A DNA stretch of 39,628 nt, taken from NCBI GenBank assembly GCA_949288145.1, contig CASEJD010000022.1, positions 1 through 39,628 on the forward strand, given 5' to 3'. Made by a program: the position numbers and the translations under genes. The notes below the pieces were generated by a model, which saw nothing but the letters and a program-made list of their open reading frames with translations, did no database searches and was not told the origin of the DNA. Of the stretch, positions 1 to 9,074 are shown piece after piece (the stretch's first letter is position 1; each line of letters opens with the position of its first letter). Origin of the DNA: an uncultured Coriobacteriia bacterium (GTDB lineage Bacteria; Actinomycetota; Coriobacteriia; Coriobacteriales; Eggerthellaceae).

Positions 1-55
1 AGCAAGCGCAACGCGCCGACGCTGCGGCCTTTCGCAGCACCGACTCTTGCCGCTC

Positions 56-97
56 AAGCCGGGCTCGGCGGACCGAAGTCCAGCCGAGCCCGGCTTT
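56..97 (+). terminator. Intrinsic terminator, 14-bp stem
   Basis: Positions 56-69 pair perfectly with 83-96. The apex continues as GGAC-CGAA-GTCC (70-81) with a single bulged A at 82, and TTT follows at 95-97. It probably ends a plus-strand transcript from left of the window. Its apex is shared with the next terminator. Confidence 0.75.
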
Positions 98-186
98 CAC
101 GTCAATCTCCGGCACCGCGAAAGCCCTCGCTGACGGTACGAACGAGCCGTGGGATGAGAAAAGGACAGCCACTGTTTCCATGACGC

Positions 187-228
187 AAAGACCTCATGGC
201 GGACCGAAGTCCATCCATGGGGTCTTTT
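187..228 (+). terminator. Intrinsic terminator, 13-bp stem with T4 tail
   Basis: Positions 187-199 pair with 215-227 with one G-U pair. The apex is again GGAC-CGAA-GTCC (201-212) and the right arm runs into TTTT at 225-228. It is a second terminator in tandem with the one at 56-97. Confidence 0.75.
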
Positions 229-270
229 CATGCCCATCTGGGGTATCAGGGCGCTTCTGAAGACTTGCGG

Positions 271-303
271 GATGTGAAAAAGGGACTGACCCTTTTTCAC
301 ATC
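271..303. terminator. Hairpin overlapping the kinase stop codon
   Basis: Positions 271-284 pair with 290-303 (14 bp) around a 5-base loop. A/T runs lie in the stem, so it could stop transcription on either strand. Its right arm includes two bases of the stop codon of the minus-strand histidine kinase gene, which it most likely terminates. Confidence 0.6.
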
Positions 304-2824
304 ACAACACCTCCTGCAGCGCCTGCATGAGGGCGGCGAAGTCGATGGGCTTGGAGACGTGGCCGTTCATGCCGGCGGCGGTGGTGCGCGAGACGTCCTC
401 GGCGAAGGCGTTGGCCGTCACGGCAATGACAGGCACGGTGCGGGCGTCCGAGCGGTCGAGCGCGCGGATGGCCTCGCAGGCCTCGCAGCCGTCCATCTCG
501 GGCATCTGCATGTCCATGAGCACGGCGTCGACCGCGCCCACGTCGGTGGCAGCGAACGCTTCGACCGCCTCGCGCCCGTTCCATGCCTGGATGGTGGCAG
601 CGCCCATCATGTCCAGGTACTCGCAGGCGATCTCCATGTTGATCTCGTTGTCCTCTGCCACGAGCACCGTCATGCCGGTCAGGTCGAAGTCGTTTCCAGC
701 GGTGCTTTCCTCCGGCGCCTCCTCAAGGTCTTCCATGCCCTCGGCCGGCTGCAGCGGCAGCGTCACGGTGAACGTGCTGCCCACGCCCAGCTTGCTCTCC
801 ACGGCAATCTCGCCGCTCATCTGCTGCACGAGGCTCTTCACGATGGGCATGCCCAAGCCTGTGCCCACCACCTTGATGGGGGAGAAGGTGGTCTCGCGCG
901 CGAAGGGCTCGAAGATGTGGTCCAGGAACTCCTCGGTCATGCCGATGCCCGAATCCCGCACCACGATCTGGTACTTGCTTACCTTCGTGCCGACGGAGAC
1001 CTCTTTGAGCTCCACGGCGATGGTGCCGCCTTCCGTGGTGTACTTCACGGCGTTGGAGATGAGGTTGCTTGTCACCTGTCCCAGGCGGAACGCGTCGCCC
1101 ATGACGTGCGGGTTGTCCACCTCGACGTTGACGGACAGGTCCTTGCCCTCGGCGGCCGCCTGCACCTCGAACTGCGAGACGGCGTCGCGCACGCACTTCG
1201 CCAGGTCCATGGGCGCCACGTCGAGCATGCTGCCCTTGCCCTGCTCGATGCGCGACATGTCCAGCACGTCGTTCACAAGGGCGAGCAGCGTCTGCCCCGA
1301 CTGCTCGATGCGGGCTAGGTCGTGCGCGGTCTTCTCGGGGTCGTCGGTGTTCCGTTTCGCCAGGTCCGCGAGGCCGATGATGGCGTTGAGCGGCGTGCGC
1401 ATGTCGTGCGAGACCTTGCTGAAGAAGTCGTTCTTGCGCTGCGCCGTCTGCTTGGCGGAGCTGAGCGCGTTCTCCAGCAGCGTCTGCTGCTGCATCTGGC
1501 GGCGCTTCTCCTCGTCGATCTCGCGGAAGCTCATGATGGCCTCGTCGGGGCCGAGCTGGTCGCTGAACGTGACCTTGATGCTCACCCACTTGTACACCTC
1601 GCCGAAGCGACGGCGGTAGTCGCCGCCAAACTCGCTAATGCCCTCGTAGGCCAGTCGGCGGATGTTCTCGGGGGTGAACGTCTCCTCGAACACTGCGTAG
1701 GTCTTCTCCTCGACCACTTCGCCGACGGCATCCAAGAAGTGCTGGTACGAGCCGCGCGCGCCGAGCGTGTCGCGCACGTCGCCGGATGACTTGACCGTCT
1801 CGTAGGTGCCGTTGCGCAGGTTGATGCGATAGATGGCGTAGAAGGTGTCGCCCAGGATGCGCAGCGTCTCGGCGGTGTGCTCGATGGCACGATTTTTACG
1901 GTTCTCGCGCACGGCGACGGCGATGATGGCCAGCACAAGCAGCAGGCTCACCACAGCGAGCGACAGGATGGTGGTGTCCCAGCCGTCCTGCAGGATGTTC
2001 TCGAGCGGGATGGTGATGATGGACGCCCACCCGTTGTCGAGCACGGTGTAGTAGACGCCGCGGTTCGACCCGGAGGAGTCCTGAATGGACGCCGTGTGGT
2101 TCCGCAAGCTGCCGTCGCGCACGCGGTCGAAGAGCTCCTGCAGGTAGTCCTGCGATTTCGGGTCGGACAGGTCGAGCGCCGAATCGGCGTAGATGAAGGC
2201 GCCGTTGCTGTCGAACAGGTAGTACGAGCTGCCCTCGGGCATGCTCGCGCGGTTGCGGTGCGTGTGGAACTTGTCGAGCGCGATGTCGAAGGCGAGGACG
2301 TTGCCTTCGCCGTCAAGCCGCATGGACAGCGTCACGAGCTGCTCGCCGGTGATCACGTCGGTGTAGGCGTCCGTGAACGCCACGCCGCCTGCGGCGTCCA
2401 GGGCGCGCTGGTACCACTCGGTGGCAGCGTAGTCGTAGCCCTCGTCGCCCTCCCAAGGGTTCGCTGCCACGATGCGCCCGTCGATGACGGCGTACGGGTC
2501 GATGATCTCGGTCCTGAGGATGCTCGTCAGGTACCCGGAGTACGACGAAAGCCACTCCTCCATCTCTTCCGGGGTCTCGCTGCGCTCAATCTGGTCGTCG
2601 AGGTACTGCGCGCCGATGGCCATGAGCATCTCATAGGTGGCGAAGCGGCTCTGCTCCTCGGCGGCGTAGCTTTCCGCCAGGCGCGTGCCCATGTCGTCGG
2701 CGTTGGAGAGCAGCTTGTCCTTCACGAGCACGATGCTCCAGCAGAACAGCAGCGCGAGCGTCACGATCAAGGCGACGGTGAGCTTCCAGGACAAGCGGGT
2801 CTTCGTGCGCGGGGTCGCGGCCAT
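302..2824 (-). CDS. Membrane hybrid histidine kinase (Cache-like sensor, HisKA, HATPase, receiver)
   Basis: An 840-aa sensor kinase that should autophosphorylate on histidine and pass phosphate to its own receiver. Visible in order: TM helix near residues 12-34; an extracellular domain to about 285 that looks Cache-like (inference); a second TM to about 308; a PAS-like linker; the HisKA box SHDMRTPLN with His near 471; a HATPase domain with DSGIGM and GTGLGMPIV glycine boxes; and a C-terminal receiver with LVAEDNEIN, phospho-acceptor Asp near 769 in LMDMQMPEMDG, and SKP. I chose the ATG at 2824 because GGAGG lies 6 bases upstream; an in-frame ATG at 2830 directly abuts GGAGG. It has no cognate output regulator next door. 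It is divergent from the EAL protein and CheB/CheR fusion, so phosphorelay and c-di-GMP control may be linked here (inference). The ligand is unknown. Confidence 0.93.
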   Translation of the reverse strand: MAATPRTKTRLSWKLTVALIVTLALLFCWSIVLVKDKLLSNADDMGTRLAESYAAEEQSRFATYEMLMAIGAQYLDDQIERSETPEEMEEWLSSYSGYLTSILRTEIIDPYAVIDGRIVAANPWEGDEGYDYAATEWYQRALDAAGGVAFTDAYTDVITGEQLVTLSMRLDGEGNVLAFDIALDKFHTHRNRASMPEGSSYYLFDSNGAFIYADSALDLSDPKSQDYLQELFDRVRDGSLRNHTASIQDSSGSNRGVYYTVLDNGWASIITIPLENILQDGWDTTILSLAVVSLLLVLAIIAVAVRENRKNRAIEHTAETLRILGDTFYAIYRINLRNGTYETVKSSGDVRDTLGARGSYQHFLDAVGEVVEEKTYAVFEETFTPENIRRLAYEGISEFGGDYRRRFGEVYKWVSIKVTFSDQLGPDEAIMSFREIDEEKRRQMQQQTLLENALSSAKQTAQRKNDFFSKVSHDMRTPLNAIIGLADLAKRNTDDPEKTAHDLARIEQSGQTLLALVNDVLDMSRIEQGKGSMLDVAPMDLAKCVRDAVSQFEVQAAAEGKDLSVNVEVDNPHVMGDAFRLGQVTSNLISNAVKYTTEGGTIAVELKEVSVGTKVSKYQIVVRDSGIGMTEEFLDHIFEPFARETTFSPIKVVGTGLGMPIVKSLVQQMSGEIAVESKLGVGSTFTVTLPLQPAEGMEDLEEAPEESTAGNDFDLTGMTVLVAEDNEINMEIACEYLDMMGAATIQAWNGREAVEAFAATDVGAVDAVLMDMQMPEMDGCEACEAIRALDRSDARTVPVIAVTANAFAEDVSRTTAAGMNGHVSKPIDFAALMQALQEVL

Positions 2825-2889
2825 GGTCATCCTCCGGGCTGTGGGGTGCGGGGCGCGAAAGGGCGAAACGCCGTACCGCGCGTTCCTTC

Positions 2890-2898
2890 ACTATAGCA
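2890..2898 (-). promoter_or_regulatory. Extended -10 promoter of the hybrid kinase
   Basis: On the minus strand this reads TGC-TATAGT, an extended -10 element about 66 bases upstream of the chosen kinase start. No good -35 is visible, which is usual for extended -10 promoters. Confidence 0.45.
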
Positions 2899-3014
2899 AG
2901 CGCGTCAACCGCGCGCCCTCCGTCATGCTCCAGGTTGACTGGGAGGCCGCATGGCAGAGCGAGCGTGGTGGTCGCCGTGCCAAGGGATGTGCTGCCGCGT
3001 TGCGAAGTGGCGCG

Positions 3015-3048
3015 GTGCACGCTTCTCCGTGCGCGAAGAAGCGTGCAC
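3015..3048. repeat. Perfect 12-bp inverted repeat
   Basis: GTGCACGCTTCT (3015-3026) pairs exactly with AGAAGCGTGCAC (3037-3048) across a 10-base spacer. It lies between the two divergent promoters without a T tail, so an operator or RNA structure is more likely than a terminator. No known motif is recognised. Confidence 0.6.
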
Positions 3049-3124
3049 ATTCGCAGCCTGACGAGGCGCTTTCGTTACGGTTCGCCGGCATTGCCAAAAA
3101 CGGCATGCGGCAGGTCTCCTTTCG

Positions 3125-3133
3125 TGCTAGAGT
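3125..3133 (+). promoter_or_regulatory. Extended -10 promoter of the EAL gene
   Basis: TGC-TAGAGT is an extended -10 element about 62 bases upstream of the start at 3195. No matching -35 is evident. Confidence 0.4.
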
Positions 3134-3194
3134 CAAACAGATGGGCGTCGGTTCCTCTTCCGACGCGCCCTCTCGGAAGGATCGAGGTGTCCTC

Positions 3195-6100
3195 ATGGCG
3201 GATGTTCACGAGTCGATGCACGGTGCGCTCGAGAGCGGTCTGCCGCGCGACCGGGACGTCTGGCTGAGCATGCTGCTCTCGCAGACGGGGTCCCAGCTGT
3301 GGAGCGTCGACATCGCCGCGCGCACGCTGCGCGTCATCACGGTGGGCGGCCCGTCCAACCGCGAGGTCGTTTACGAGAACTTCCCTGACTCGTACCTGGA
3401 GAGCGGGCACGTGCACCCGTCCTCGCGCGCCGCGTTCCGCGCGTTCTCGCTTGACCTGCTTTCAGGCAAGGTCGCCGGCGTGGAGAACTTCACGCTCCAG
3501 TACCGAGAGACGAGCTGCTACGGGTGGGCGCGCCTGAGCTACCGCATGATATTCGACGACAAGGGCCGCCCGGTGCGCGCCGTGGGGCTGCGCAGCAACC
3601 TTTCGTACCGATCCAGCGGCGAGGCGGGCTTCTTGCAGCGTCGTCCTGCGCCCGAGAACTTGTTTCCTCACCTGTTCGCGAACGTCCAGGCTGACTTGAC
3701 GAACGATTTCGTGGAGCGCTTGGAGATCAAGGACGTCGACGCGAGCGAGCTCGAAGGCTACGGCAGCTACTCCGAGGTGGTCGCGTTCATTGCCGGGCGC
3801 CTGTTCTCGCGCGCTGACGAGCGTCCGTTCTTCGAGACGTTCTCGCGCGAGCGCCTGATCGCCGCGTTCGAAGGCGGCAGGCGTTGGCAAGCCGCCACGT
3901 TCCGCCTGGTCGACAACGCGGGCGCTATTCGGCGTCTGCACGTGGGCGCGAACATGGTGCGCAATTCAGAGACCGGCGACGTGCTCTTGTTCGCGTACGT
4001 GAGCGACGCCGAGCAGCGCCACTGGTGGGTCGCGGGACCCGAGTCAGGCGAGCCGCGCGACGAGGTGACGGGTCTGGTCGACGAAGGGGCAATCTCCAAC
4101 CTCGCGCGCCGTCGGATTGCCCTCGCGAACGGCGGCTCGTGCGCGCTCGCCCTCGTGTGGACCGAAGGCGACCTGGAGGCCGGCGCCCCCGAGGACGAGA
4201 CCGCGCGCATCCGCCGGCGCGACATCGCCACGGCGCTCACGGTCGCGTTCGACACGGACTGCATCCTGGGCCAGCACGGTCAGGACATGACGGCCGTGTT
4301 CTTCCCGGAGGCGTCCTCGCAGCAAGAGCTGCAGCGGCGTATCGAGCGCGCGATCTCGTTCGTGCGCCTCTCGCTCGACGACGAGCCGGACACGAGCACG
4401 TTGCGCTTCGTGACCGGCGTCGTGCGCTGCGCGTGCAAGGACGCCGACTTCGACGCCATGCTGGCGCAGGCCGAGTCCCTGTGCCGCCTGTACGGCGGGG
4501 AGGCGGCCGACATCGTGGTGTTCCCCGACGTGCGCGAGGAGCGCCAGCGCAGCGCCGCGGGCATGGGCGCCGCTGGCTCCACGGTGGTCCCGGTGTCGCT
4601 GCAGAAGGGGCGCAGCCTGACCACGAAGGAGAAGGACGTCGCCATCGCATGCCTGACCGGCATGCTCGCCGCCCAGTCGTTCGAGGAGTCGGTTGCGTCG
4701 TTCTTGGGCAGCGTGGGGTCTCACTACCACGCTGACCGCACGTACCTACTCACGCTCACGCGCGCCGACCGCACGATTGCGGTTCCGTACGAATGGTGCG
4801 CCGAGGGCAAGTACGGCATCGGCCAGGTCATCTCGGGCAAGAACATCGCGCAGTACCCGCTGCTCGCCCGCAGCGCCGACGCCGAGGCTCCGGAGCTCTT
4901 GGCCCGCGCCCGCACGCTCGAGGGCGGCCTGGACGGTGGGTCGGCATCGCCGCCGGCATGGCGCTTTGTGGTCTACCCGCTGCACGAGGAGAACGGCGTG
5001 CGCTGGACGCTCAACTTGGAGAACCCGCAAGGGGCGCTCGCTGACACCGCGCTGCTCGACGCGCTCGTGCCGATCCTAGAGTCCGAGCGCGTGCGATTCG
5101 GCCGCGACGGCACGTCCGGCGGCGCGGCGCGCGATTCCGCCATCGGGCGCCTCATGGGGCTGCCGAACCTGAGCTCGTTCATGGACGTGGTCTACTCGCT
5201 GAGCTCCGACGTGTACAACTCCATGGGCGCGCTCGCGGTGGATATCCCGGACCTCGAGTCCATCAGCGAAGGCGAGGGCTTCGAGCACAGCATGCGCTTG
5301 ATCCTGCGCGTCTCCGAGGTGCTCGGCGACGTGTTCGGCCAGGGCATGCTCTTCCACACGCGCGATTCTGAGTTCGTGGTGCTGAGCCCGGACACCATCT
5401 ACGAGGTGTTCGTGGACCGCTGCGCCCGCGCGCGCCAGCTGCTCCAAGCGTCGTGCCCCGACCAGTTTCGCTTCGGCTACACCTGGTCGGACAGCCCGTT
5501 CTCGGCCCAGACGCTCGTGCGCGAGGCGCGCGCCATCATGGGATTCGACGACCTGTCCGCCCGTCGCGGCGCCCAATCGCTCGGCGAGCAGGCAGCCGCC
5601 GCGCCCTCGCTGCCGACGTCGCGCCTGGCGAAGGGCGAGCGCTTCGAGGTGTACTTCCAGCCGAAGGTGGACTTGCGCTCCGGCCTGGTGGTGGGCGCTG
5701 AGGCGCTCGCGCGCGTGGTGGGGGAGGACGGCATCGCGCTGCCGCCCACGGGGCTCATCGAGGTCATGGAGCGCGAGGGCACCATTCGCGACTTGGACTA
5801 CTTCGTCTTCGACAGCACGCTCGCCATCATGGACGGCTGGGCGCGCCGGAGGCGCCGGATGATCCCGGTATCCACGAACTTCTCCCGCAACACGCTGCTC
5901 GGGTTGTCGTCGTTCGCGTCGGTCATGGCCATCATGAGCCGCTATCCTGACGTGCCGCACGCCATGGTGGAGATGGAGGTCACCGAGACCGCCTGCAACG
6001 TGGAGCGCGCAACGCTGGGCGACATCGTCCGGAAGTTCCACGAGCTGGGCGTGCGCCTGGGCCTTGACGACTTCGGGTCCGACTACTCGAACCTTGCGGC

Positions 6101-6374
6101 GCTCGCCAACGTCCCCTTCGACGAAGTGAAGCTCGACCGGAGCTTGGTGAAGGGCATCGTCGACAACGATGTGGCGCGGATGATTGTGCGCAACATCGTG
6201 CAGGTGTGCACGAGCCGAAAGACCCTGTGCGTGGCCGAGGGCGTGGAGACAAAAGAGCAAGTCGAAGCGCTGATTGACGAGGGCTGCGCGTGCGCGCAGG
6301 GGTATTATTACAGCAAACCCATTCCGGCGGCGGAATTCGAGCTGAAGTACCTGCACGGGCGCGGTACCGCCTGA
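3195..6374 (+). CDS. PAS-GGDEF*-GAF-GGDEF*-EAL protein, predicted c-di-GMP phosphodiesterase
   Basis: A 1059-aa cytoplasmic protein without TM helices. In order: a PAS-like N-terminus; a GGDEF-type domain starting DEVTGLVDEG near 287; a GAF-like domain around 470-630; a second GGDEF-type domain near 648-795; and an EAL domain near 815-1055. Both GGDEF signatures are lost (HGQDM near 360, RDSEF near 722), so cyclase activity is unlikely. The EAL domain keeps its catalytic set: EAL near 836, the Asn after FSR, EVTE, LDDFGSDYSN near 957, KLDRS, EGVET near 1014 and QGYYYSKP. Hydrolysis of c-di-GMP is therefore expected from family knowledge. The ATG at 3195 fits where the conserved protein begins and has GAGGTG upstream; the frame stays open further left without a better site. 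It lies 53 bases before the CheB/CheR fusion, probably in one operon. Confidence 0.9.
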   Translation: MADVHESMHGALESGLPRDRDVWLSMLLSQTGSQLWSVDIAARTLRVITVGGPSNREVVYENFPDSYLESGHVHPSSRAAFRAFSLDLLSGKVAGVENFTLQYRETSCYGWARLSYRMIFDDKGRPVRAVGLRSNLSYRSSGEAGFLQRRPAPENLFPHLFANVQADLTNDFVERLEIKDVDASELEGYGSYSEVVAFIAGRLFSRADERPFFETFSRERLIAAFEGGRRWQAATFRLVDNAGAIRRLHVGANMVRNSETGDVLLFAYVSDAEQRHWWVAGPESGEPRDEVTGLVDEGAISNLARRRIALANGGSCALALVWTEGDLEAGAPEDETARIRRRDIATALTVAFDTDCILGQHGQDMTAVFFPEASSQQELQRRIERAISFVRLSLDDEPDTSTLRFVTGVVRCACKDADFDAMLAQAESLCRLYGGEAADIVVFPDVREERQRSAAGMGAAGSTVVPVSLQKGRSLTTKEKDVAIACLTGMLAAQSFEESVASFLGSVGSHYHADRTYLLTLTRADRTIAVPYEWCAEGKYGIGQVISGKNIAQYPLLARSADAEAPELLARARTLEGGLDGGSASPPAWRFVVYPLHEENGVRWTLNLENPQGALADTALLDALVPILESERVRFGRDGTSGGAARDSAIGRLMGLPNLSSFMDVVYSLSSDVYNSMGALAVDIPDLESISEGEGFEHSMRLILRVSEVLGDVFGQGMLFHTRDSEFVVLSPDTIYEVFVDRCARARQLLQASCPDQFRFGYTWSDSPFSAQTLVREARAIMGFDDLSARRGAQSLGEQAAAAPSLPTSRLAKGERFEVYFQPKVDLRSGLVVGAEALARVVGEDGIALPPTGLIEVMEREGTIRDLDYFVFDSTLAIMDGWARRRRRMIPVSTNFSRNTLLGLSSFASVMAIMSRYPDVPHAMVEMEVTETACNVERATLGDIVRKFHELGVRLGLDDFGSDYSNLAALANVPFDEVKLDRSLVKGIVDNDVARMIVRNIVQVCTSRKTLCVAEGVETKEQVEALIDEGCACAQGYYYSKPIPAAEFELKYLHGRGTA

Positions 6375-6427
6375 CGAATCCGAAGCGCGGGATAGAGCGA
6401 GACAAGACAGCGACAAGGAGGTCGCGC

Positions 6428-8950
6428 ATGGCACAACAGAACGCGAGCACGCCCCCGCAGGGTGCGGAGGGCAGCATCCCGTTCATTGTCGGCATCGGCG
6501 CGTCGGCGGGCGGGTTGGAGGCGCTCCAGGAGTTCTTCCGCTCCATGCCGTCGAACAGCGGGCTGAGCTTCGTGGTGATCCAGCACCTCTCGCCCGACTA
6601 CAAAAGCCTCATGGCCGACATCCTCGGCAAGCACACCGACATGGAGGTGCTCCAGGTCGAGGACGACATGGAGGTGAAGGCCAACACGGTCTACCTCATC
6701 CCTCCGAAGAAGAACATGACGCTCAACAAGGGCAGGCTGCTGCTGTCGAACTACGACCACGGCATGTTGAACCACCCCATCGACATCTTCTTCACCTCCC
6801 TGGCGGAGGAGTGCCGCGAGCGCGCCATCGCCGTGGTGCTCTCGGGCACGGGCTCGGACGGCACGAGCGGCGTGCGCGCCGTGAAGGAGAACGGCGGCCT
6901 TGCCATCGTCCAGACGCCTGAGAGCGCGAAGTTCGACGGCATGCCGCGCAGCGCCATCAACACGGGCCTGGTGGACTGGGTGCTCGCTCCGCCGGAGATC
7001 TCCGAGGAGATTCTGAACTTCACGCACTACCACCTGGCGCTCCTGCCGGAGGCCGGGGAGGCGCTGTTCTCCGACGAAGAGAGCCTCTCGCACATTTACG
7101 TGCTGCTCAAGAAGGAGAGCGGCATCGACTTCACGTACTACAAGCGCAACACCGTGCTGCGCCGTATCGAGCGCCGTATCGTGGTCACGCACAGCAACGG
7201 CCTGGCGGAGTACGCGCGCTCGCTTGACGACAACCCCGAAGAGATCAACATCCTCGTGAAGGAGATCCTCATCGGCGTCACGAACTTTTTCCGCGACCCG
7301 GAGTACTTCGAGGTGCTCAAGCGCAACGTCGTGTACAACATCGTGCAGAACGCCGACGAGAACGAGCCCATCCGCGTGTGGAGCGCCGGCTGCTCCACGG
7401 GCGAGGAGGCGTACTCAGTGGCCATCCTGTTCCGCGAGGTGCTCGACGAGCTGCAGGTGCGCCGTGACGTGAAGATCTTCGCCACGGACATCGACGTGAA
7501 GGCCATCGAGCAGGCCGGCAAGGGCGTCTTCCCCGAGAGCATCATCGACGACGTCGCGACCGAGCGCCTGGCGCGCTTCTTCACCAAGCGCAACGACGAG
7601 TACCACATCTCGAAAGAGATCAGGCGCATGATCATCTTCGCGCCGCACAACATGCTCTCCGACCCGCCGTTCGGCAAGCTCGACCTTATCTGCTGCCGCA
7701 ACGTGATGATCTACTTCCAGCCGGTGCTGCAGCGCGGCCTGTTCGCCATCTTCCACTCCGCCCTCAAGAACGGCGGCTACCTGTTCCTGGGCAAGAGCGA
7801 GACGGCCAACGAGTACCCGAACGTCTTCCAGCCCGCGTGCAGCACGGAGAAAATCTACATCCACAACGGCTCCGGCAAGATGGAGAACCCCGCGCCCACC
7901 ACGTTCAGCGTGCCGAGCGTGCAGACCGCGCCCCCGAAACGCCAGGTGGCGGAGGGGCAGAACGGCTCGGAGTACGGGCTCGAGGCGGTCTACACGCAGT
8001 ACCTCGAGCGCTTCCTGCCGGCGTCGGTGGTCATCAACGAGCGCAACGACGTCATCCACTTCTTCGGCAGCTACATGGACTACCTGTCCATCGCACCGGG
8101 CCGCGCGTCGTTCAACCTGTTCAACATCATCAACGACGACCTGAGCCTGGCCGCCTCCACGGCGCTCTCCCGCTGCCGCACTGAGCAGACCTCGGTCACC
8201 TACGAGGACATCTCGGTGGACTGTCCAAGCGGGCGCAAGGTCATCGACCTCGTGGTGCAGCCCATTCCCATGCCGGGCGGCATGGACCCGAGCCTTACGG
8301 CCATGCTCTTCATCGAGAACCGCAAGGTGGACGTTGAGGCGGGCGTGGTGGAAAAATACGACATCAACACCACGACTGCACGCCGCATCGCCGACCTCGA
8401 GTTCGAGCTGCGCGAGTCGCAGAACGACCTGCAGGCCACCATCGGCGAGCTCGAGACGGTGAACGAAGAGCTGCAGGCCGCCAACGAAGAGCTGCTCACG
8501 GCGAACGAAGAGCTGCAGAGCTCCAACGAGGAGCTGCAGTCCGTCAACGAAGAGCTCTACACCGTGAACACGGAGTACCAGCAAAAGGTCGACGAGCTCA
8601 CCATGACGACGAACGACCTGTCGAACTTCCTGTCCTCGACGATGATCGGCATCCTGTTCATCGACGAGAACTTCAACATCCGCAAGTTCACGGAGTACGT
8701 CGGCCGCGAGTTCCAGCTCATGGACCACGACGTGGGACGCCCGATCCAGATTTTCGCGCACAGCTTCCCCGACGAGGACATCGTGGAGGACGCGAAGAAG
8801 GTGCTGAAGAACCTCACGCCCATCGACCGCGAGGTCTCGTCCATGAACGGCAGCTTCTACACGCTCCGTATCGCCCCGTACCGCACGACCGAGAACAGCA
8901 TCAAGGGCTTGGTCATCACCATCATCGACAGCCTCGAGGGCGGCAGGTAG
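6428..8950 (+). CDS. CheB-CheR-PAS fusion protein
   Basis: An 840-aa fusion of methylesterase and methyltransferase modules with PAS domains. The CheB part (about 15-200) has Ser26 in GIGASAGG, His53 in VIQHLSP and the Asp of [10 protein letters not shown], so the triad looks complete. The CheR part (about 215-480) has the N-terminal helical segment, [12 protein letters not shown], the SAM motif [21 protein letters not shown] and [13 protein letters not shown]-like region follows, then a coiled coil of repeated NEELQ/NEELL units near 650-720 and a C-terminal PAS. Larger relatives often carry a histidine kinase at the end; this one stops at the PAS. No chemoreceptor, CheA, CheW or flagellar gene is nearby, so a role outside classical chemotaxis is likely (inference). 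The start at 6428 has AAGGAGG about 7 bases upstream. The gene ends before a strong terminator. Confidence 0.92.
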   Translation: MAQQNASTPPQGAEGSIPFIVGIGASAGGLEALQEFFRSMPSNSGLSFVVIQHLSPDYKSLMADILGKHTDMEVLQVEDDMEVKANTVYLIPPKKNMTLNKGRLLLSNYDHGMLNHPIDIFFTSLAEECRERAIAVVLSGTGSDGTSGVRAVKENGGLAIVQTPESAKFDGMPRSAINTGLVDWVLAPPEISEEILNFTHYHLALLPEAGEALFSDEESLSHIYVLLKKESGIDFTYYKRNTVLRRIERRIVVTHSNGLAEYARSLDDNPEEINILVKEILIGVTNFFRDPEYFEVLKRNVVYNIVQNADENEPIRVWSAGCSTGEEAYSVAILFREVLDELQVRRDVKIFATDIDVKAIEQAGKGVFPESIIDDVATERLARFFTKRNDEYHISKEIRRMIIFAPHNMLSDPPFGKLDLICCRNVMIYFQPVLQRGLFAIFHSALKNGGYLFLGKSETANEYPNVFQPACSTEKIYIHNGSGKMENPAPTTFSVPSVQTAPPKRQVAEGQNGSEYGLEAVYTQYLERFLPASVVINERNDVIHFFGSYMDYLSIAPGRASFNLFNIINDDLSLAASTALSRCRTEQTSVTYEDISVDCPSGRKVIDLVVQPIPMPGGMDPSLTAMLFIENRKVDVEAGVVEKYDINTTTARRIADLEFELRESQNDLQATIGELETVNEELQAANEELLTANEELQSSNEELQSVNEELYTVNTEYQQKVDELTMTTNDLSNFLSSTMIGILFIDENFNIRKFTEYVGREFQLMDHDVGRPIQIFAHSFPDEDIVEDAKKVLKNLTPIDREVSSMNGSFYTLRIAPYRTTENSIKGLVITIIDSLEGGR

Positions 8951-8993
8951 CAGCGCTGTCGCCGCGCTTTGAGAGGATAATAAGACCGAACAG

Positions 8994-9032
8994 CGAAGGG
9001 CCCCGCCAGCGTCAAGTTGGCGGGGCCCTTCG
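8994..9032. terminator. Bidirectional terminator, 15-bp stem
   Basis: Positions 8994-9008 pair perfectly with 9018-9032 around a 9-base loop. It separates the converging CheB/CheR fusion and SLH gene. Neither strand has a long T run, but stem strength and position support termination. Confidence 0.75.
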
Positions 9033-9074
9033 TGCGCCATGAGCGCACCGTTTGGGAGGGAGAGGTTTCCGTGA

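Larger units (their letters stand above)
1..301. other. Non-coding left edge with three hairpins
   Basis: No convincing gene lies here. The short open frames lack ribosome binding sites and run through strong hairpins. The interval holds two terminators with plus-strand T tails (56-97 and 187-228) and a third hairpin overlapping the stop codon of the minus-strand kinase. The first two imply a plus-strand gene ending just left of the window. Confidence 0.7.
2825..3194. other. Divergent intergenic region
   Basis: This 370-base region separates the histidine kinase (minus) from the EAL gene (plus). It carries an extended -10 promoter for each direction and a perfect 12-bp inverted repeat at 3015-3048. 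I see no small gene with a credible ribosome binding site. Confidence 0.6.

Noticed and set aside
327-1619. Long open frame on the plus strand across the kinase gene
   Set aside because: It is antisense to a clear histidine kinase; its product is biased and domain-free. Long antisense frames are expected in high-GC DNA.
6428-8950. Classical chemotaxis locus
   Set aside because: CheB and CheR are fused and no receptor, CheA, CheW, CheY or flagellar gene is present, so a chemotaxis operon is not supported.
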